In this document: in pieces, positions 7,278 through 15,562 of the stretch
Layout of the letters: every line of letters begins with the position of its first letter
How positions within the stretch are numbered: the stretch's first letter is position 1
Source of the DNA: Chitinophagales bacterium
GTDB taxonomy: Bacteria; Bacteroidota; Bacteroidia; Chitinophagales; Chitinophagaceae
Direction of reading: 5' to 3'
DNA length: 32,313 nucleotides
Assembly (NCBI GenBank): GCA_021323755.1
Contig: JAJPKJ010000050.1
Span: 1 to 32,313 of the forward strand
Made by a program: the position numbers and the translations under genes
Notes under the pieces: model-generated
What the model saw: the letters and a program-made list of their open reading frames with translations, nothing else
Databases searched by the model: none
What the model was told of the DNA's origin: nothing

Positions 7278-8888
7278 TTATTTTAATATCCACATTTGCT
7301 CATTTATGTTGTCATTTCCGCTTCCATACTGGCTTTGTACAGCGGCAAGATAATTGGCGCTGTTGGTTGAGGATTCGGAAAGCGGGTATTGCCAGCGCAA
7401 TGGAATGATGCCACTATTTCCTGTTCCGGGACCTGCATCAAATGCCGGCACCCCTGTTCGTCTCCATTGAAAATAGGCTTCAAGACCCGAATTCCTGAAA
7501 AACGCCAGGTACTTTTGAGTGAGGATCTGGTTTAGACCGGTAGCATTGTCCCCGGCGTATTTTACGGATGGCTGGGCGTAGTATGTGGACCAGTACCAAT
7601 GAACCGTATAACTTTCATCCTGTCCAAGTAATCCGCTCGGTATTTGAAAGGTTACGGTGTTTGCTCCATCGACAATTCCATAAAAAGATTGGCTGGCCTG
7701 AATTCCATTGATATACCACTGTTCAGAATTGCCGGTTAACCATCCACGATTGATGGCTTCTGCAATGTTGAAACACATTTCAGGATAGGAGATGATAAAA
7801 GTATTCTCTCCTGTATAGGTTTCCCAATATCGGTGTCTGCTGATCAGCGACACTTTGCCGGCCTGGACATTCGATGCCATCTCACTCAAGGCCTGTCCGG
7901 AAGGCGCACCGACAAATGAACTAAAGGAAGTGTCGGCAAAGCCCAGCCCTCTTGCGGGTTCGGCAGTCATCATCGCGCGCAGGTCGTTTAGGCCTGCTGC
8001 CGTATTGAGATAAGTAGCTGCCATATTATATCGCAGCGCGTCGTTTCCAAAATTGTTAGGACTATTTGGATAAGTGTTGTAAGGATTGATATACTCAAAT
8101 TGCAGATTGTCATCCATGCTTGCCATGAGAGGATATTGCGTGGGATTGCCGATGATCGCCGCAAATTGTGCAGCGACATTTAGATCCGCATCAGCTGACT
8201 GGTTGCTTAATTGGATCAGTACGCGCAAACGAAAGGCATTGACTACTTTTTGCCATACCGTCATGGCCTGTTGGGCGGACAAGGGTTTGTTTGGTCTTCC
8301 GACCAAATAGATATCGCCATCAAATGCGGGAGTGCCCCCGGCACTGTTTACCATGCTGTCCATTTGTGTATTCGCGGAATCCAGCCATAAGATGCATTGC
8401 TGGAAGATCTCCTTTTGTGTATTGTATTTTGGCGTAAGATTCTTGAGTTGCTGCAATGCATCCGACATAGGCAGATCGCCCACTTTCATCGTCATCTCAT
8501 AAAAATAATATGCCTTGAAAAACTTTGCCAGAGCCAGATAAACGGCGCCGTTCGCAAGCGGGCGCGCGCCATTTTCCATTGCGATCACGTTGTCAAGGTC
8601 GCCATAATGTAAACCAGCATATTGGGAATGAGAGGTACCATCCCAATAGAGGTTGTCATCATAGTATACATAGTTTGAACACGTGAACTGGTCGTTCCTT
8701 TCGTCCTGATTAAAGGGGGCGTCCCACATATTATATTCTATGCTGCTGAGCAGCAAAGAAGGGGGGACAGAAGTTGGTTGATTTAGATTTTGATAATCTT
8801 CCTTGAACTTCTTATTGCAGCTGCTAAATGCAATAAGAGTAAATAATAAGGCAATTAAATAAATTTTATTTTGCTTCATACTTTGCAT
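7278..8888 (-). CDS. SusD/RagB-family outer-membrane lipoprotein (SusD-like_2)
   Basis: The 536-residue lipoprotein has a type II signal peptide: basic start, hydrophobic core IYLIALLFTLIAF and lipobox FSSC, with lipidation at the Cys. The following body, with YLALAKFFKAYYFYEMTMKVGDLPMSDAL near residues 117-145, is typical of the SusD-like_2 branch, a TPR-rich alpha-helical lid protein that sits over a SusC barrel and binds the nutrient. C-terminal repeats rich in Trp, Tyr and Asn (for example LRWQYPLSESSTNSANYLAA) also fit. Two starts are possible, ATG at 8888 or ATG at 8879; the latter gives the tidier signal peptide MKQNKIYLIALL. It is encoded 31 nt after the SusC gene and precedes the terminator, so it is the last gene of the operon. 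The substrate is unknown; the adjacent peptidase suggests oligopeptides. Confidence 0.93.
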   Translation of the reverse strand: MQSMKQNKIYLIALLFTLIAFSSCNKKFKEDYQNLNQPTSVPPSLLLSSIEYNMWDAPFNQDERNDQFTCSNYVYYDDNLYWDGTSHSQYAGLHYGDLDNVIAMENGARPLANGAVYLALAKFFKAYYFYEMTMKVGDLPMSDALQQLKNLTPKYNTQKEIFQQCILWLDSANTQMDSMVNSAGGTPAFDGDIYLVGRPNKPLSAQQAMTVWQKVVNAFRLRVLIQLSNQSADADLNVAAQFAAIIGNPTQYPLMASMDDNLQFEYINPYNTYPNSPNNFGNDALRYNMAATYLNTAAGLNDLRAMMTAEPARGLGFADTSFSSFVGAPSGQALSEMASNVQAGKVSLISRHRYWETYTGENTFIISYPEMCFNIAEAINRGWLTGNSEQWYINGIQASQSFYGIVDGANTVTFQIPSGLLGQDESYTVHWYWSTYYAQPSVKYAGDNATGLNQILTQKYLAFFRNSGLEAYFQWRRTGVPAFDAGPGTGNSGIIPLRWQYPLSESSTNSANYLAAVQSQYGSGNDNINEQMWILK

Positions 8889-8919
8889 TTTTTATTAGTT
8901 AAGCTTATTGGCATTTTGA

Positions 8920-11900
8920 TTAGAAGGCAACATTTATGTTTAGCCCATAGCTACGGGTAGTCGGCGTTTGCAGGCCGGATACCTGCTGGGTGCCATTGAA
9001 TACACTTCTTCCCGGGTATTGGTCCACATCGATATCATGAAAATCCTTGTGGAAAAAGTAAATAAGGTTGCGTCCGATCAGGGAGATCTCAACCTTTGTT
9101 ATAAAGCTTTTCTGAAGGATTCTTGCCGGTAGGGAGTAGCCGATCACAACCTGTCTCAATTTGGCGTATGTTCTGCTGGTAATGATGTGATTGGGGTCAT
9201 CATAAAAATTATCCACGTAATCCTGTATATAATGGGTCGCCGTGGTGTTTGGGGCAAACTGCAGATCCTTGTAATTATTAATTTGTCCCGTTACAGGATC
9301 GTAGGAGATCGGTACATTGTTGCTTACCTGCACTCCGTCCGCACCCAGTACCGGTTTGCCATTTACATAGGCGCCGTTGTATCCTGCCGTTCCCCAGTTC
9401 TCAGCTTCGATCGCACGGGCTTGCCCGATTATTCCTGTAGCCGTGCCGAGGGCGCGACCCCCCTGGTAATCCTTCTTACGCACATAATCTTCTATTTTGC
9501 CACCCACAGCTCCATCAAACTGGAAGGAGAAACTAAAATTATTGTAGGAGAAATTATTATTGATCCCCCAGGTAAAATCAGGATCGGAGTGGCCAAGATT
9601 TTGAGCAATGGGGAGATGCAGGGCTGAGCCAGAGGCATCATGAATAGGTTTTCCATCAGGAGAAAGCGCTTCAGCCTGGTCAAATATGATGTCAACGCGC
9701 TGATTGTTTTTTTCAAAGATGCTGACTGAGCGGGGGTCCAGATCCTTGTATACTTCTCTGAAAGTCGCCCAGTTCACCAAAACATCCCAGCGGAAACCTC
9801 CTGCGCCATTACTTTGAATAGGAGTTCCCTGTAAGGAGATCTCACCTCCACTTCTGTCGGTCTTGTTCGCGTTGATGGTATAGCTGGTAAGTCCAGAGGT
9901 CTGAGATACTGGCACATTTGTTTGGTTAGGTCCATTGATGTATTTGAAATAAGTAGCACTCAGCCCCAGACGATTTTGCAGGAACCTGATGTCAAAACCT
10001 CCTTCATAATTAGCCCTGGTAAAGGGTTTCAAAGCCGGATTTACGGCGCTTGTTGGCGCATTGGCAGCAACCTGGTTATTATATAATGGACCGGTCGAAT
10101 ACGACTTGATCAGCGAGGTACTGGCGGTAAAATCAGGCCCATTATAAGGGGATAGATAATCTGTACCGTACCCGATCGGATAACCCGTTAGGGAAGGGGT
10201 TGTGTTGATATAGTTAATGGTATTGCCCCCTTTTACGTTTGCATAACTTGCTCTCACTTTAAAGAAGCTGATCGCTTTGGGCATGTTCGTATAGTCAGAT
10301 ATGACTGAACTTAAGGAAAGGGAGGGATAAAAGAAAGTATTGTAAGCCGTTGGTAAGGATGAAGATTTGTCCACTCTTCCTGTAGTAGAAAGGGTCAGGT
10401 ACTTATTAAAATTGACATCCACTGAATAATAGGCACTCAGTACAAACATATTTGCCGTATAATCCCAGGAACGAACCGGGTCAAGGGAATTTGAAAAATT
10501 GTAAACATCCGGCTGGATTAAATAAGTAGTGGTGGTAAAGTTTGAATTGTATTTGAAGGTTCTTGCTGTAACACCGGCTAGCCCTGAGATGTTTATACCA
10601 CTTTTGCTTACTGTTGCATTATACTTTAACAAGAGGTCTGTATTATTCTCCCATAGATCACGATGATCTTCCCTGTATTCTCCGTGACCCCCGTCAAATT
10701 CTTCCCCGTAAGGGTGCGCAGAGAACGGAAGTTTTTCCGTTCTGAAAATGTTATAGGTGGTCACATTTGTCCGCACGATGGCATCCAGGTTCCTGTTTAT
10801 CTTATAGGTCAGTGCCAGCCATCCATAAAGGTCATTTTTGGCATGACTCCGAAGCCATTCATAGCTCATGAACCAGGGATTTTGATAACGTTTATACTCG
10901 ATAAAAAGCGATTTGTAATTTTCTTCTCCCTTCTGCCAGTAATTTTTCATGGCATTAATATTCCAGTCAGCACCAGTCCACACATCTATATTATATATGA
11001 TGCTATTGGGTCCGTAGTCTACATCCGGCACATTGGGTGAATATTGCCTGTTGTAATTGATATTGCCTTCGATCCTGAATCTATCGCTGATCTGGCTTGA
11101 GGCAAAAAAATTGAAATTGGTCGTGTTCAATTGCGTGTTGGGAACAAGCCCGCGTTGGTAAGTATTGGTCACCGAGAAACGGATATTGCTTTTATCTGTT
11201 ACGGCAGATAAGTTGATATTGTTTGTTGACAAGATGCCGGCCTGGATATAACCTTGCAAATTATTTGGTCCGCGCACAACATATGGAGTAGGCTGGATAT
11301 CTCCTTTATAGGTGGATCCGTCCTGGAAAGTCGTGATATAAGTTTGGCCGGGAGTGACCGGGCCATCGTATTGTGGCAACAGGCGGCCATCCATTTTTGT
11401 TCCCCAAACATCATAGTCAGCGTCGTTCACGCCGCCTCCGTCGCCATCACCAAATGCATAGGTATCATCGTCACCACCACCATAAATATTTTGAACTTTA
11501 GGGATGGCGATAAATCCTTTATTGATCTGGTTACTCGTATTGAATTCAACGGAAAAACCTCTCGCATTTTTTTTAGCATGTTTGGTGGTGATCAATATGG
11601 CACCGTTGATACCACGGTTGCCATATAGCGCCGCAGCTGCCGGACTTTTCAAGATCGTAAAAGTCTCTATATCATCAGGGCTGATATTCCATAGATCTGA
11701 ATTTATGGGAATACCGTCTACCACGAACAGGTCTACACTATTACCTCTTAAGTTTAAGGTCGGTGGTGACAAGAGCTCCCCCGAAATCCCGACATTGAGT
11801 CCTGCAACTTTTCCCACCATCGCATCTACTGGATTGGCTGATCTTGCCTTTAATAATTCATCTCCTTTTACTTCCTGGATCGAATAGCCCAGGCGTTTAA

Positions 11901-12258
11901 CTTCTTTTTTAATGCCGAGCGCGGTTACAACAACCTCATTTAGATTTTTTGCGTCAACGATTACCGGAATTATCAGTGGAAATTCTGTACCGACGGTTAT
12001 TTCCTGTCTTGTAATTCCAATACCGCTGATGATCAACACATCTCCTTCTCTTGCTTTAATAGAAAATTGTCCGTCAACTGCGGTTGATGTTCCAATTTTT
12101 GAACCTTTAACGAGGATTGTGGCGCCTGGAATTGGCGACTGGTCTGCTTTTGAAAGAACCTGGCCACTGATCGTTTTTTGTGCCAGAGAAAACATGGGTA
12201 ATAGTAGTATTACCAGCATTGCTCTTACCTTAAAGGAAAGAGTAATTCCTTTACTCAT
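8920..12258 (-). CDS. SusC/RagA-family TonB-linked outer-membrane receptor
   Basis: The 1112-residue protein has a signal peptide ending near FSLAQ (residue ~26). A carboxypeptidase-regulatory-like beta domain follows (about 28-108, ISGQVLSKADQSPIPGATILVKG). Then comes the SusC signature VVVTALGIKKEVKRLGYSIQ around 109-128 and the plug domain (about 120-225), including VAGLNVGISG and GNRGINGAILITTKH. The rest is a large beta barrel ending in a C-terminal Phe (GLNINVAF), as expected for BAM-dependent insertion. It imports a nutrient across the outer membrane using TonB energy, with the SusD-like lipoprotein as lid. No glycoside hydrolase is linked; the nearest enzyme is an M13 peptidase, so the likely cargo is peptide rather than glycan (inference). 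Transcription is minus-strand from a 165-nt upstream gap that contains a dyad. Confidence 0.96.
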   Translation of the reverse strand: MSKGITLSFKVRAMLVILLLPMFSLAQKTISGQVLSKADQSPIPGATILVKGSKIGTSTAVDGQFSIKAREGDVLIISGIGITRQEITVGTEFPLIIPVIVDAKNLNEVVVTALGIKKEVKRLGYSIQEVKGDELLKARSANPVDAMVGKVAGLNVGISGELLSPPTLNLRGNSVDLFVVDGIPINSDLWNISPDDIETFTILKSPAAAALYGNRGINGAILITTKHAKKNARGFSVEFNTSNQINKGFIAIPKVQNIYGGGDDDTYAFGDGDGGGVNDADYDVWGTKMDGRLLPQYDGPVTPGQTYITTFQDGSTYKGDIQPTPYVVRGPNNLQGYIQAGILSTNNINLSAVTDKSNIRFSVTNTYQRGLVPNTQLNTTNFNFFASSQISDRFRIEGNINYNRQYSPNVPDVDYGPNSIIYNIDVWTGADWNINAMKNYWQKGEENYKSLFIEYKRYQNPWFMSYEWLRSHAKNDLYGWLALTYKINRNLDAIVRTNVTTYNIFRTEKLPFSAHPYGEEFDGGHGEYREDHRDLWENNTDLLLKYNATVSKSGINISGLAGVTARTFKYNSNFTTTTYLIQPDVYNFSNSLDPVRSWDYTANMFVLSAYYSVDVNFNKYLTLSTTGRVDKSSSLPTAYNTFFYPSLSLSSVISDYTNMPKAISFFKVRASYANVKGGNTINYINTTPSLTGYPIGYGTDYLSPYNGPDFTASTSLIKSYSTGPLYNNQVAANAPTSAVNPALKPFTRANYEGGFDIRFLQNRLGLSATYFKYINGPNQTNVPVSQTSGLTSYTINANKTDRSGGEISLQGTPIQSNGAGGFRWDVLVNWATFREVYKDLDPRSVSIFEKNNQRVDIIFDQAEALSPDGKPIHDASGSALHLPIAQNLGHSDPDFTWGINNNFSYNNFSFSFQFDGAVGGKIEDYVRKKDYQGGRALGTATGIIGQARAIEAENWGTAGYNGAYVNGKPVLGADGVQVSNNVPISYDPVTGQINNYKDLQFAPNTTATHYIQDYVDNFYDDPNHIITSRTYAKLRQVVIGYSLPARILQKSFITKVEISLIGRNLIYFFHKDFHDIDVDQYPGRSVFNGTQQVSGLQTPTTRSYGLNINVAF

Positions 12259-12348
12259 ATAACAGTAATTTTTGGTGATGAAACAAAAAATGCTGCAGCG
12301 AAAGTAAAGGCGTGATGTAAAGCGAAGTTTACCGCAACATCAACCTAT

Positions 12349-12366
12349 GGTTACCGAATTGTAACC
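12349..12366. promoter_or_regulatory. Dyad GGTTAC-N6-GTAACC upstream of susC, possible operator
   Basis: The 18-bp sequence GGTTACCGAATTGTAACC is a perfect 6-bp inverted repeat around a 6-nt spacer, 91 nt upstream of the susC start. There is no T run on either side, so it is not an intrinsic terminator for the peptidase gene. A protein-binding site is the simplest reading. A second copy of TTACCG sits at 12329-12334. No convincing TTTG/TAnnTTTG promoter pair could be placed next to it, so this is tentative. Confidence 0.35.
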
Positions 12367-12423
12367 GCATTATTAATGTACACAGTTAATCCACAAAATT
12401 TATAGAGTAATGAACATTATGTT

Positions 12424-14460
12424 TTACCAGATGCTTACACGCAGACTGTCTGCGCGATACATTTTATCTCCTGGTTTTATATCGAAAGCCTCGTAGAATT
12501 CAGGAATGTTTACTACCGGCCCGTTCACTCTTTCTTTTGCCGGGGCATGCTCATCTGTTTTCAATTGATTTGCCAGTAGCTCTTTTCTTTCTTGATCCAG
12601 CCAGCCATAGGCATATCCAAAAAAATATCTTTGCAAAGGGGTGTAGCCGTTTATCTTTTTATTCTTTTTATATGAATCTGTTTTTTTGAAAGCATCAATT
12701 CCCAATATTAATCCGCCGAGGTCTGCAATATTTTCACCTTGTGTTGCATTGCCATTAACATGCAATGTATCGACTGGATTAAATTCGTTGAACTCTTTGA
12801 TTATCTTTTCTGCTCTCTGCACGAATTGAATGGAATCCTTTGGCAGCCACCATCCTTTTAAATTTCCTTCAGCATTGTATTGTCTTCCCTGGTCGTCAAA
12901 ACCGTGAGTGATTTCATGACCGATAGTTGATGCGCCGGCATAGCCATATACAAAAGCATCGTCGAGGTCTTCGTCGCGAATGCCCGGGACTGCGAAAATG
13001 CCGGCTGGCAAGACAATTTCATTATTAGACGGATTATAGTAAGCGTTGTAGGTCTGCGGACTCATGTCCCATTCAGTTTTATCAACTGGTTTCCCCAATT
13101 TATTAATATTGTAATTATGTTTCCATTCATTAGCGTGCTGGATATTAATGATATAAGGGACATGATCAATTTGCATATTGCTAAAATCTTTCCATTTGTC
13201 CGGATAACCAACTTTTTTTGTAACTCTATTCAATTTATCTATTGCTTTTTGTTTGGTACTGTCGCTCATCCAGGGTAATGCTTTTATCCTGTCTTTATAA
13301 GCTTCCCGAATGGCTTCTACCAGATCACTGTATCGTTGTTTTGCTTTTTCGTTGAAATATTCTTTTACAAATAATTGTCCCAGCGCTTCCCCCATTGCAT
13401 TTTCTTCAACATCCAATACTCTTTTCCATCTTGGTCTTGGGATAGAGGCTCCGCTCAATGTTTTTCGGTACTCGAATAAATTGTCGAAAGTTGTTGAGTC
13501 TAAATATGATGCCGAAGACATGATCAGATGCGCTTGCAAATAATTTTTCCAATCATTGATGCCAGATGTTTTCAACGTGTTGCTCAATTCAGCATAAAAT
13601 TCCGGCTGACCGACTATTACTGAATCCAATTTCTTAATGCCGATATTTTGGAGATAATTATTCCAATCAATATTTGCAGCTAATTTATATAGCGCCGCAA
13701 TGTTCATCTTATTATAATTCCTGTATGGATCCCGCAACTCAGCTAACTTCCTGGAAGCCTTTGCCAGCTTGGTTTCCAGAGCAAGTACAGATTCTTCGTC
13801 TTTTACAGCGGTTATAGAATCATTTCCCAGTTCAAGAAAGGTTTTGTACAAGTATTTTTTATAAGCATTGCGAACGGTTACGCTCTTCTCATCTGTATTA
13901 AAATAATAATCCCGGTTAGGCATGCCTAAACCACCCTGGGATAAATGATAGGCCATTACATTACTATTCTTATCATCCTGTGCAACATAATCTCCAAATA
14001 ATGCACCAATTCCTTTTTTATGAAATGATCCGGTTATGCTGATAATATCTGCTACAGAATTTATCTTTTTTATTTCAGTCAAATCATTTTGCAGGGGTTG
14101 AATTTGCAGTTTATTAATGGCATCTGTGTCCATCCCGCTTCTCCAGAAGTCAGCAATTTTTTGCGAGATCGTTCCATGTACAGCATTCTCTTCGATTGCT
14201 TTTTCGTTCACTGTTTTCAATCGTTTATAAATTTCTTCCTGCACCATTTGTCCAATTCCCCAGCTGCTTTCATCGGGCGGAATCGGATTGTCCTTTATCC
14301 AACGGCCATTGGCATATAAAAAGAAATCATCGCCTGGTTTGACTGAAGTATCAATATTTGCACTTAAAAAATCCGGTTGAATTTTTTGATCCTGATTATT
14401 GTTGCAAGATGATATTAAGGTTATCATTATTGCAGCGCCAACTACTGTGTCCAGCTTCAT
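12424..14460 (-). CDS. M13-family zinc metallopeptidase lipoprotein (neprilysin/PepO-like)
   Basis: The 678-residue protein matches the full length of bacterial M13 peptidases. It starts with a lipoprotein signal ending in the lipobox ISSC (residue ~19), followed by Asn-rich residues, so it should be anchored in a membrane and face the periplasm or surface. The N-terminal M13 helical domain begins with KPGDDFFLYANGRWIKDNPIPP near residues 41-62. The catalytic domain has the NAYYNPSNNEIVLPAGI substrate-binding region, the zinc motif HEITH (His515, Glu516, His519) in GHEITHGFDDQGRQYN, and the third ligand in ENIADLGG (Glu ~575). These enzymes cut oligopeptides of up to about 40 residues. It lies upstream of susC on the same strand (165-nt gap), and together they look like a peptide capture and uptake locus. 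Confidence 0.95.
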   Translation of the reverse strand: MKLDTVVGAAIMITLISSCNNNQDQKIQPDFLSANIDTSVKPGDDFFLYANGRWIKDNPIPPDESSWGIGQMVQEEIYKRLKTVNEKAIEENAVHGTISQKIADFWRSGMDTDAINKLQIQPLQNDLTEIKKINSVADIISITGSFHKKGIGALFGDYVAQDDKNSNVMAYHLSQGGLGMPNRDYYFNTDEKSVTVRNAYKKYLYKTFLELGNDSITAVKDEESVLALETKLAKASRKLAELRDPYRNYNKMNIAALYKLAANIDWNNYLQNIGIKKLDSVIVGQPEFYAELSNTLKTSGINDWKNYLQAHLIMSSASYLDSTTFDNLFEYRKTLSGASIPRPRWKRVLDVEENAMGEALGQLFVKEYFNEKAKQRYSDLVEAIREAYKDRIKALPWMSDSTKQKAIDKLNRVTKKVGYPDKWKDFSNMQIDHVPYIINIQHANEWKHNYNINKLGKPVDKTEWDMSPQTYNAYYNPSNNEIVLPAGIFAVPGIRDEDLDDAFVYGYAGASTIGHEITHGFDDQGRQYNAEGNLKGWWLPKDSIQFVQRAEKIIKEFNEFNPVDTLHVNGNATQGENIADLGGLILGIDAFKKTDSYKKNKKINGYTPLQRYFFGYAYGWLDQERKELLANQLKTDEHAPAKERVNGPVVNIPEFYEAFDIKPGDKMYRADSLRVSIW

Positions 14461-14677
14461 ATTTGAAGGTTTAGAATGGGTTTAGACTTTTAATGACCCT
14501 GTGTGATAATAAGATTGAAGATAATAAAGAACCCACACTGAAGGCGCATTTTGTTATGAAAGATTAACTCAAACTATTTTGTTTAATAGGCTAAAACAAA
14601 GGGGCATTTTACGGTGGCAAAAGCAGGCCTAAATAAATTATGGTAAAAGTCTGTTTTTCAGCAATCAGTAAAAAAAA

Positions 14678-14704
14678 TTTGCATGGTAAAATCTACTATA
14701 TTTG
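14678..14704 (+). promoter_or_regulatory. Bacteroidota-type promoter of the polysaccharide operon
   Basis: TATATTTG at 14697-14704 matches the Bacteroidota sigma-factor -7 box TAnnTTTG exactly. A TTTG at 14678-14681 could serve as the -33 element, although the 15-nt spacing is a little short. Transcription would start near 14711 and leave about 315 nt of untranslated leader before the upxY-like gene. Confidence 0.6.
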
Positions 14705-14959
14705 TACCGCAATTTTAAAAACCTTGTTTTTATAAAAAAACAATGGAAAATAATGCGTTTGCAGCATATTTCGTCAACCGAAATCGGCGGTAATGTGGGC
14801 AAATTAAATTTAAAAAGTTACTGTGAAGACGAAGTTGAGCGTGCTTTTGTTATAAAACTAAAATTATGGAAGGGTATAAGAAGTAATTCGGCAGATTACT
14901 TACTTGTACCTTTTTCTTTTAGGTGAAGAATGTGCGGTGAAAAATAATATTTGTGCGAG

Positions 14960-14987
14960 CAGTCATTTTAAAAATAAAATGTGACTG
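14960..14987 (+). promoter_or_regulatory. Leader hairpin upstream of the UpxY-like gene
   Basis: CAGTCATTTTA (14960-14970) can pair with TAAAA (14975-14979) and TGACTG (14982-14987) around an AAAA loop, with a 2-nt TG bulge: 11 base pairs in all. It ends 40 nt before the start codon. There is no U run after it, so it is more likely an RNA regulatory or antitermination element than a terminator. Function is inferred from position only. Confidence 0.4.
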
Positions 14988-15027
14988 ATGTGGCGAAGCT
15001 GTGCCCAAATCTTAAAACGGTTAAAAA

Positions 15028-15525
15028 TTGAATGCTGAAAAAAAATGGTATGCTGTTTACACCAAGCCAAGGTGCGAAAAAAAAGTACATGCAAGCTTTG
15101 ATGAAAAGGGTTTGGAAAATTATTGTCCACTCAACAAGGTAAGAAGAAAATGGAGTGACAGAATAAAAGTGGTTGAGGAACCGTTGTTTAAATCTTATGT
15201 ATTTGTTCGGATAAATGAGGAAGAAAAATCAAAAGTGCGAATGACGAACGGCGTTGTCAATTTTGTGTATTGGCAGGGGAAACCGGCAATGGTCAAAGAC
15301 AAAGAGATTGAAGTGATAAAAAAATTCCTGCATGAATACAGCAATGTAAAAGCCGAACCATTATCATTAAGAGCGGATATGAAAGTGACCATTCAGCAAG
15401 GCGTATTTATGGATAAAGAAGCAAAGGTTGTAAAAGTGCTTAACAACAAGGTGCAGGTAGTTATTGAAAGCATTGGCTATTCATTAATTGCATTTATTGA
15501 TAAATCCAATGTTGCAATAGTTTAA
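15028..15525 (+). CDS. UpxY-like NusG-family transcription antiterminator
   Basis: The 165-residue protein begins with a NusG N-terminal domain: KKWYAVYTKPRCEKKV at residues 5-20, then PLNKVRRKWSDRIKVVEEPLFKSYVFVRI and a KOW-like C-terminus (about 110-165, MDKEAKVVKVLNNKVQVVIE). Proteins of this kind (UpxY, LoaP, RfaH type) are encoded first in Bacteroidota capsule loci, where they let RNA polymerase read through a long operon. The start is odd. In this frame only TTG at 15028 is available, because TAA lies two codons upstream. An ATG at 15032 is out of frame by one base, just before a run of eight A (15038-15045). One extra A would give an ATG-initiated protein MLKKKWYAVYT. The gene is followed after 37 nt by the Wza-like gene and probably controls the rest of the window. 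Confidence 0.9.
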   Translation: MNAEKKWYAVYTKPRCEKKVHASFDEKGLENYCPLNKVRRKWSDRIKVVEEPLFKSYVFVRINEEEKSKVRMTNGVVNFVYWQGKPAMVKDKEIEVIKKFLHEYSNVKAEPLSLRADMKVTIQQGVFMDKEAKVVKVLNNKVQVVIESIGYSLIAFIDKSNVAIV

Positions 15526-15562
15526 AATAGTAGTTTTGAACGTTTAATTATTTAATCAAAAT

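Larger units (their letters stand above)
14461..15027. other. Divergent intergenic region and leader of the polysaccharide operon
   Basis: This 567-nt stretch lies between the minus-strand peptidase gene and the plus-strand polysaccharide operon. It holds the plus-strand promoter (14678-14704), a leader of roughly 315 nt with an A/T-only inverted repeat (14724-14743) and a stronger hairpin (14960-14987). A 17-codon reading frame from ATG 14743 (MENNAFAAYFVNRNRR) and a 74-codon frame from TTG 14702 exist, but I do not consider either a supported gene. A long leader ahead of a UpxY-type antiterminator is what would be expected if the antiterminator loads on leader RNA. Confidence 0.55.

Noticed and set aside
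9187-9627. 146-codon plus-strand frame opposite susC
   Set aside because: Antisense shadow of a well-supported TonB receptor gene, with no domain pattern.
12349-12366. Intrinsic terminator for the M13 peptidase gene
   Set aside because: The stem is short (6 bp), the spacer is 6 nt and no T run follows on the minus strand.
14702-14926. 74-codon frame in the polysaccharide leader
   Set aside because: It starts at a TTG inside the -7 promoter box, has no recognisable domain and lies where an untranslated leader is expected.
15032-15060. ATG at 15032 as the UpxY-like start
   Set aside because: It is out of frame with the NusG domain in this sequence; it works only if one A is added to the A8 tract, which is recorded as a finding.
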